A stretch of DNA of 9,493 bases from Gemmatimonadota bacterium (GTDB lineage: Bacteria; Gemmatimonadota; Gemmatimonadetes; Longimicrobiales; Longimicrobiaceae), in NCBI GenBank assembly GCA_019348475.1, contig JAHWJJ010000147.1, forward strand, positions 1 through 9,493. Direction: 5' to 3'. Position numbers and translations under genes: made by a program. Shown in pieces: positions 6,395 to 9,493 of the stretch (its first letter is position 1; each line of letters starts with the position of its first letter). The notes beneath the pieces were generated by a model. That model saw nothing but the letters and a program-made list of their open reading frames with translations. It was not told the origin of the DNA and ran no database searches.

Positions 6395-7447
6395 TTGCCG
6401 TCAGGTCCACCGCCGTCCGTCCCCCTGCCGCCGTCCGCGCGCATCCTGATCGTGATGATGAGCGCCGTGGGCGACGCCGTCCACGTGCTGCCGGTCGTCA
6501 CCGCGCTCAAGCGGCACGATCCATCCATCCACCTTGCCTGGGTGCTGCAGGGCGGGCCGGCGTCGCTGGTGCGCGGCCACCCGGACGTGGACGAGATCGT
6601 CCTTTTCGACCGCAAGGGCGGCTGGCGCGCCTTCGCGGAGCTCCGCAAGACGCTCGGCGGACGGCGCTTCGACCTGGTGCTGGACCTCCAGGTGTACTTC
6701 AAGGCCAGCATCGTCACGGCGATGGCGGATGCGCCCGTCAAGCTGGGATTCGACCGGGCGCGTGCGCGGGACTGGAACTGGCTGGTCACCAACCGAAAGA
6801 TCCCGCCCGGCGAGCCGCGGCACGTGCAGGAACAGTACTTCGAGTTCCTGGACGCCCTCGGCGTGCCGCACGAGCCGGTGGAGTGGAAGCTGGGACCGTG
6901 GCCGCACGAGGTGCACCGGCAGCGCGCGGTCTTCGCCGAGCTGCAGCGCCCGGCGGCGTGCCTGGTGATCGGCAGCACGCACCCGGAGAAGGAGTGGCTG
7001 CCCGAGCGGTGGGCGGCGGTGGCCGACGCGCTGCGGGAGCGGTACGGCCTGCATCCGGTGATCGTCGGCGGGCGTTCCGAGCGGGAGGTGGAGACGCAGC
7101 GCGAGATCCTGCGCCTGGCGCGCAATCCGATCGCCTCAACGCTCGGAATGCCCTTCCGCGAGCTGGTGGGGCTGCTGGCGGGCTCGGCGCTCACGATTTC
7201 GCTGGACACGGGGCCCATGCACATCTCCGTCGCGCTCGGCACGCCGACCATCGCGCTGATGGGCTACGTCAACCCGAAGCGCACCGGACCGTACCGCCGC
7301 TTCCACGACCTGCTGATCGACGCGTACGGCGACCCGGGCGAGGACTATCCCGTCTCCATCCAGAAGCGCCCCGGCCGCACCCGCCGCATCACCGTGGAGC
7401 AGGTGATGGAGAAGGTCGCCGTCTGGGACCGCGCGTACCGCCGATGA
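6395..7447 (+). CDS. Glycosyltransferase family 9 (heptosyltransferase-like), copy 1
   Basis: A GT9 GT-B-fold enzyme of the ADP-heptose:LPS heptosyltransferase type, probably acting at the inner face of the cytoplasmic membrane on an LPS core or similar glycan; donor and acceptor are not readable from sequence. Evidence in order: first Rossmann strand ILIVMMSAVGDAVH (17-30) with the family Asp at 27, STHPEKEWLPERWA (194-207), and the nucleotide-sugar site SLDTGPMHISVALGTPTIALMG (269-290, DTGPMH 271-276). Length (350) is normal. The TTG at 6395 is used because the next in-frame starts (ATGs at residues 21-22) would cut the first beta strand; no ribosome binding site is seen and the start is uncertain. 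The stop overlaps the ATG of copy 2 as ATGA, so the pair is cotranscribed. Confidence 0.92.
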   Translation: MPSGPPPSVPLPPSARILIVMMSAVGDAVHVLPVVTALKRHDPSIHLAWVLQGGPASLVRGHPDVDEIVLFDRKGGWRAFAELRKTLGGRRFDLVLDLQVYFKASIVTAMADAPVKLGFDRARARDWNWLVTNRKIPPGEPRHVQEQYFEFLDALGVPHEPVEWKLGPWPHEVHRQRAVFAELQRPAACLVIGSTHPEKEWLPERWAAVADALRERYGLHPVIVGGRSEREVETQREILRLARNPIASTLGMPFRELVGLLAGSALTISLDTGPMHISVALGTPTIALMGYVNPKRTGPYRRFHDLLIDAYGDPGEDYPVSIQKRPGRTRRITVEQVMEKVAVWDRAYRR

Positions 7448-8493
7448 ACGTGCCGCTGGACCGCGTGGCGGTGGTGATGATGAGCACCGTGGGGAACGCG
7501 GTGCACACGCTCCCCGTCATCACCTCCCTCAAGGCGCACCGGCCGGACGCGCGGATCACCTGGATCATGCAGCCAGGATCTGCGGCGCTGGTGCAGGGGC
7601 ATGCCGCGGTGGACGACGTCGTCGTCGTGGACCGCAAGCGCGGGATGGCGGGGTTCGCGGCGCTGCGCCGGGCGATGGCCGAGCGCCGCTTCGATGTCGC
7701 GCTGAACCTGCAGGCGTACCTCAAGGCCGGCGTGGCGGCCGCCCTCACGCGCGCGCCGGTGCGCGTGGGCTACGACCGCGCGCGTGCCCGCGACCTGACC
7801 TGGCTGTTCAGCACGCACCGGCTGCCGGCGCGCCCGCGCGGGCACGTGCAGGACGAGTTCCTGGAGTTCCTCCATTTCCTCGGTGTCCCCGTCCGGCTGG
7901 AATGGGGGCTGGAGCCCACGGACGAGGAGCGCACCCGCTACGCGCAGCTCCTGCCCGAGGCGCCCGGCCCGACGCTCGCCATGGTCGTGGGGACGACGAA
8001 GGCGGAGAAGGAGTGGCCGGCCGAACGCTACGCCGCGCTGGCGGACCGCGTCGCGGTGGAGCTGGGGGGGCGGACGGTGCTGGTCGGCGGGCGCTCGCCG
8101 CGCGAAGAGGCCGCGGCGGCCGCGATCACCTCCGCCGCCTCGCATCCGCCGCTGGACCTGCGCGAGTGGGACCTGCGGCGGCTGGCGTACCTGCTCGCCC
8201 GCGCGGACGTGCTGGTGAGCCCCGACACCGGGCCGCTGCACGTGGGCGTCGCCCTCGGCACGCCCACGGTGGCGCTGATGGGGCACACGAATCCGAAGCG
8301 CTACGGCCCCTACCGGCGCTTCGGCGACCTGCTGGTGGATGCGTTCGGCGAGCCGGGCGAGGATTACCCGATCGACGCGCCGAACCGGCCGGGGCGAATG
8401 GGCCGCATCACCGTGGACCAGGTGATGGAGAAGGTGGATCTCGCGCTGCGGCGCTACCGCAGCTCCAGCCCCGACGGCCAGCCCTCGCCGTAG
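7444..8493 (+). CDS. Glycosyltransferase family 9 (heptosyltransferase-like), copy 2
   Basis: A paralogue of the preceding gene. Shared blocks include DRARARD (111-117), HVQDEFLEFLHFLGVP (134-149), GTTKAEKEWPAERYA (183-197), SPDTGPLHVGVALGTPTVALMG (259-280), NPKRYGPYRRF and RITVDQVMEKV, indicating a tandem duplication. It has 349 residues from the ATG at 7444, which overlaps the stop of copy 1 (ATGA). Unusually, the N-terminal motif reads STVGNAVH, with Asn18 where copy 1 and well-studied heptosyltransferases have Asp, the proposed catalytic base. This copy may therefore have altered activity or a structural role; that is inference. The last 13 or so residues are Ser/Pro-rich and lie in the 40-nt convergent overlap with the kinase gene. 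Confidence 0.92.
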   Translation: MNVPLDRVAVVMMSTVGNAVHTLPVITSLKAHRPDARITWIMQPGSAALVQGHAAVDDVVVVDRKRGMAGFAALRRAMAERRFDVALNLQAYLKAGVAAALTRAPVRVGYDRARARDLTWLFSTHRLPARPRGHVQDEFLEFLHFLGVPVRLEWGLEPTDEERTRYAQLLPEAPGPTLAMVVGTTKAEKEWPAERYAALADRVAVELGGRTVLVGGRSPREEAAAAAITSAASHPPLDLREWDLRRLAYLLARADVLVSPDTGPLHVGVALGTPTVALMGHTNPKRYGPYRRFGDLLVDAFGEPGEDYPIDAPNRPGRMGRITVDQVMEKVDLALRRYRSSSPDGQPSP

Positions 8494-9215
8494 CCCTCCC
8501 GGAGCGCGGACCACCCCTCCGCGCCCACCTCCGCCTTCAGCTTGCGCGCGGAGCGGGCCAGGCGGCGCAGGTCCGTGGCCCGGCGCGCGCGGGGGACGGC
8601 GCCGTCGTGCACGCGCGCCTTGTCGAAGTCCAGCAGGCACACCTCTACGCCGCCGTTCGCATCCGACACCAGCAGGTTGCGCAGGTGCACGTCCGGATGC
8701 GCCACGCCCGCCTGGTGCATGGCCGCCAGCTGCCGCCCCGCGTCGCGCAGCATCTCCAGCCTGGCGTCCGCTGCCGCGCCGTGCAGCCACGCCGCCGCGT
8801 CGCGCGCGCCGGGGATCAGGATCGTCGCCAGCCTGGCCGTGTAGCCCACGGTCCGCGGCCGCTCCACCGCGGCCAGGATGCGCGCGGTGCGGACGCCGCC
8901 GGTGCGGGCGCGCTCAGTGGCGCGCAACTCGTCGAAGGCGCGGTTGCCGCCGAAGTAGCGCGTCTGGTTGATGCGCTGCACCAGCCCGCCCCGGCGGTAG
9001 TGCCGCACCACCGCTTTTTCGCCCGTCGGCAGCACCACCACGGGGTGCGCCTCCCGGCCGCCGCCCAGCGTTTCGACGGCGGGGAGCGTGCGGTACTCCA
9101 CCAGCAGGCGCGCGGCGTCTTCGTAGCCGCGGCGCACCAGCATCCGAGCCCCCTCGTGCTCCAGCGGAACGAAGTCCGCCAGCGCGTGCTCCCCAACGTA
9201 GGTCTTCCAATCCAT
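8454..9215 (-). CDS. Kdo kinase / lipopolysaccharide kinase family protein (KdkA/WaaP-like)
   Basis: A 253-residue kinase-fold protein of the LPS kinase (Kdo/WaaP) family, which phosphorylates inner-core sugars, Kdo in the case of KdkA, at the cytoplasmic side of the inner membrane. Visible signatures: VVLPTGEKAVVRHYRRGGL (60-78, Lys67 as likely ATP lysine), FDELRATE (94-101, Glu96), GVAHPDVHLRNLLV (170-183, Asp175 as catalytic Asp in place of the usual HaDLn), and LLDFDKARV (194-202, metal-binding Asp196). Length is normal. ATG at 9215 has no strong ribosome binding site. It converges on GT9 copy 2 and overlaps it by 40 nt at the 3' ends. With the GT9 pair and DUF4254 this points to an LPS-core locus. 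KdkA is the best guess, but a related sugar kinase is possible. Confidence 0.88.
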   Translation of the reverse strand: MDWKTYVGEHALADFVPLEHEGARMLVRRGYEDAARLLVEYRTLPAVETLGGGREAHPVVVLPTGEKAVVRHYRRGGLVQRINQTRYFGGNRAFDELRATERARTGGVRTARILAAVERPRTVGYTARLATILIPGARDAAAWLHGAAADARLEMLRDAGRQLAAMHQAGVAHPDVHLRNLLVSDANGGVEVCLLDFDKARVHDGAVPRARRATDLRRLARSARKLKAEVGAEGWSALREGYGEGWPSGLELR

Positions 9216-9223
9216 GGGGTGCT

Positions 9224-9252
9224 AAGCTGCGGCTCGCGGGGCGGGGTGTCAA
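9224..9252 (-). promoter_or_regulatory. Possible promoter of the kinase gene
   Basis: The minus strand has a perfect TTGACA (9247-9252). The best-spaced -10 is a poor CAGCTT (9224-9229, 17-nt spacer). Transcription would then begin very close to the ATG at 9215, giving little or no leader. The octamer array starts about 9 nt upstream of the -35 box. The weak -10 keeps confidence low. Confidence 0.3.
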
Positions 9253-9260
9253 ATGGTGGG

Positions 9261-9324
9261 GTGAAGGGGTGAACGGGTGAACGGGTGAACGGGTGAACGG
9301 GTGAAGGGGTGAAGGGGTGAACGG
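9261..9324. repeat. Eight-unit octamer tandem repeat, GTGAACGG/GTGAAGGG
   Basis: Eight head-to-tail 8-bp units without gaps. Units 1, 6 and 7 are GTGAAGGG; units 2-5 and 8 are GTGAACGG. Degenerate half-units flank it (GTGG on both sides). It is the reverse complement of the array at 166-212. On the plus strand TGA occurs every 8 bases and therefore in all three frames. Confidence 0.95.
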
Positions 9325-9355
9325 GTGGCCCTGGATCCCGGACGGAAGCGGCGCC

Positions 9356-9376
9356 TCCCCCGGCAGCTTCGGGGGA
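9356..9376. repeat. Palindromic hairpin repeat, copy 1
   Basis: TCCCCCG (9356-9362) pairs with CGGGGGA (9370-9376) around a 7-nt GCAGCTT loop. The loop and the sequence after the stem (CGTGGGCC) resemble the hairpin at 9415-9437, suggesting a REP-like family. There is no T-tract and no adjacent gene end inside the window, so a terminator role is not supported. Confidence 0.55.
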
Positions 9377-9414
9377 CGTGGGCCCCGCGGCGATCCTCGT
9401 TCTCGCGTCACCCT

Positions 9415-9437
9415 TCCCCCACGCAGTTTATGGGGGA
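9415..9437. repeat. Palindromic hairpin repeat, copy 2
   Basis: TCCCCCA (9415-9421) pairs with TGGGGGA (9431-9437) around a 9-nt loop containing GCAGTTTA, followed by CGGGCCGGGG. It is an imperfect direct repeat of the hairpin at 9356-9376. The stem-closing base pair differs (C-G versus A-T on the last position) but pairing is kept, as expected of a conserved palindrome. No gene is supported from 9325 to the window end. Confidence 0.55.
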
Positions 9438-9493
9438 CGGGCCGGGGATGGGGGGCGCCCGCCCACGCACCACGCTCTCCACCGAGGCGCGAA

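Noticed and set aside
6334..7443. Long plus-strand open frame running from 6334 into GT9 copy 2, as if one 719-codon protein
   Set aside because: Before 7444 it is Arg/Ala/Gly-rich and overlaps the real GT9 copy 1 in another frame; only the part from the ATG at 7444 has protein motifs.
7902..9272. 456-codon plus-strand open frame and 481-codon minus-strand frame (7345-8790) around the GT9 and kinase genes
   Set aside because: Shadow frames of GT9 copy 2 and the kinase; low-complexity composition and no recognisable motif.

Overview
The window is very GC-rich and looks like chromosomal DNA from a Gram-negative bacterium. Evidence for an outer membrane is a Kdo-kinase-type protein, two heptosyltransferase-family (GT9) enzymes and a lipoprotein signal. 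The octamer repeats, the GC-rich palindromes and the gene mix would suit Gemmatimonadota (Longimicrobium-like) or another high-GC deep lineage. That placement is inference from general familiarity, not a search.

Left block (205-4594, minus strand): four tightly packed genes that look like one operon. A strong sigma70-type promoter (TTGTCA-N17-TATGAT, 4638-4666) lies upstream. The order is a lipoprotein amidohydrolase (YtcJ/amidohydrolase-3 type), a patatin-like phospholipase, a DUF72 protein, and an unrecognised 191-residue protein with an HEAVH zinc motif. Junctions are short gaps or overlaps: about 10 nt, 32 nt, and a 4-nt ATGA. The last stop codon falls inside an octamer tandem repeat.

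Middle block (4840-5653, plus strand): this stretch looks less GC-rich than its surroundings. It holds a DUF6338 membrane-protein gene broken by an apparent frameshift near 5285-5300. A 58-codon proline-rich small ORF follows with a near-ideal ribosome binding site. A 14-bp hairpin (5683-5714) separates this block from the convergent genes beyond it.

Right block (5750-9215): a surface-glycan (LPS core) locus. A DUF4254 protein is encoded in two overlapping halves on the minus strand. Divergent from it are two tandem, paralogous GT9 glycosyltransferases joined by ATGA on the plus strand. The second carries Asn where the first has the Asp expected as catalytic base. A Kdo-kinase/WaaP-family gene converges on the second GT9 gene, and their 3' ends overlap by 40 nt. 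Together these suggest sugar transfer to, and phosphorylation of, an LPS inner core.

The right edge (9216-9493) has no supported gene. It holds an eight-unit octamer array, opposite in orientation to the one at the left edge, and two similar GC-rich hairpins. I see no RNA gene, CRISPR array, transposase or phage gene. No clearly new system is demonstrated. The most promising leads are the split DUF4254, the Asp-to-Asn GT9 paralogue, the DUF6338 plus small proline-rich ORF pair, and the HEAVH protein at the operon end.
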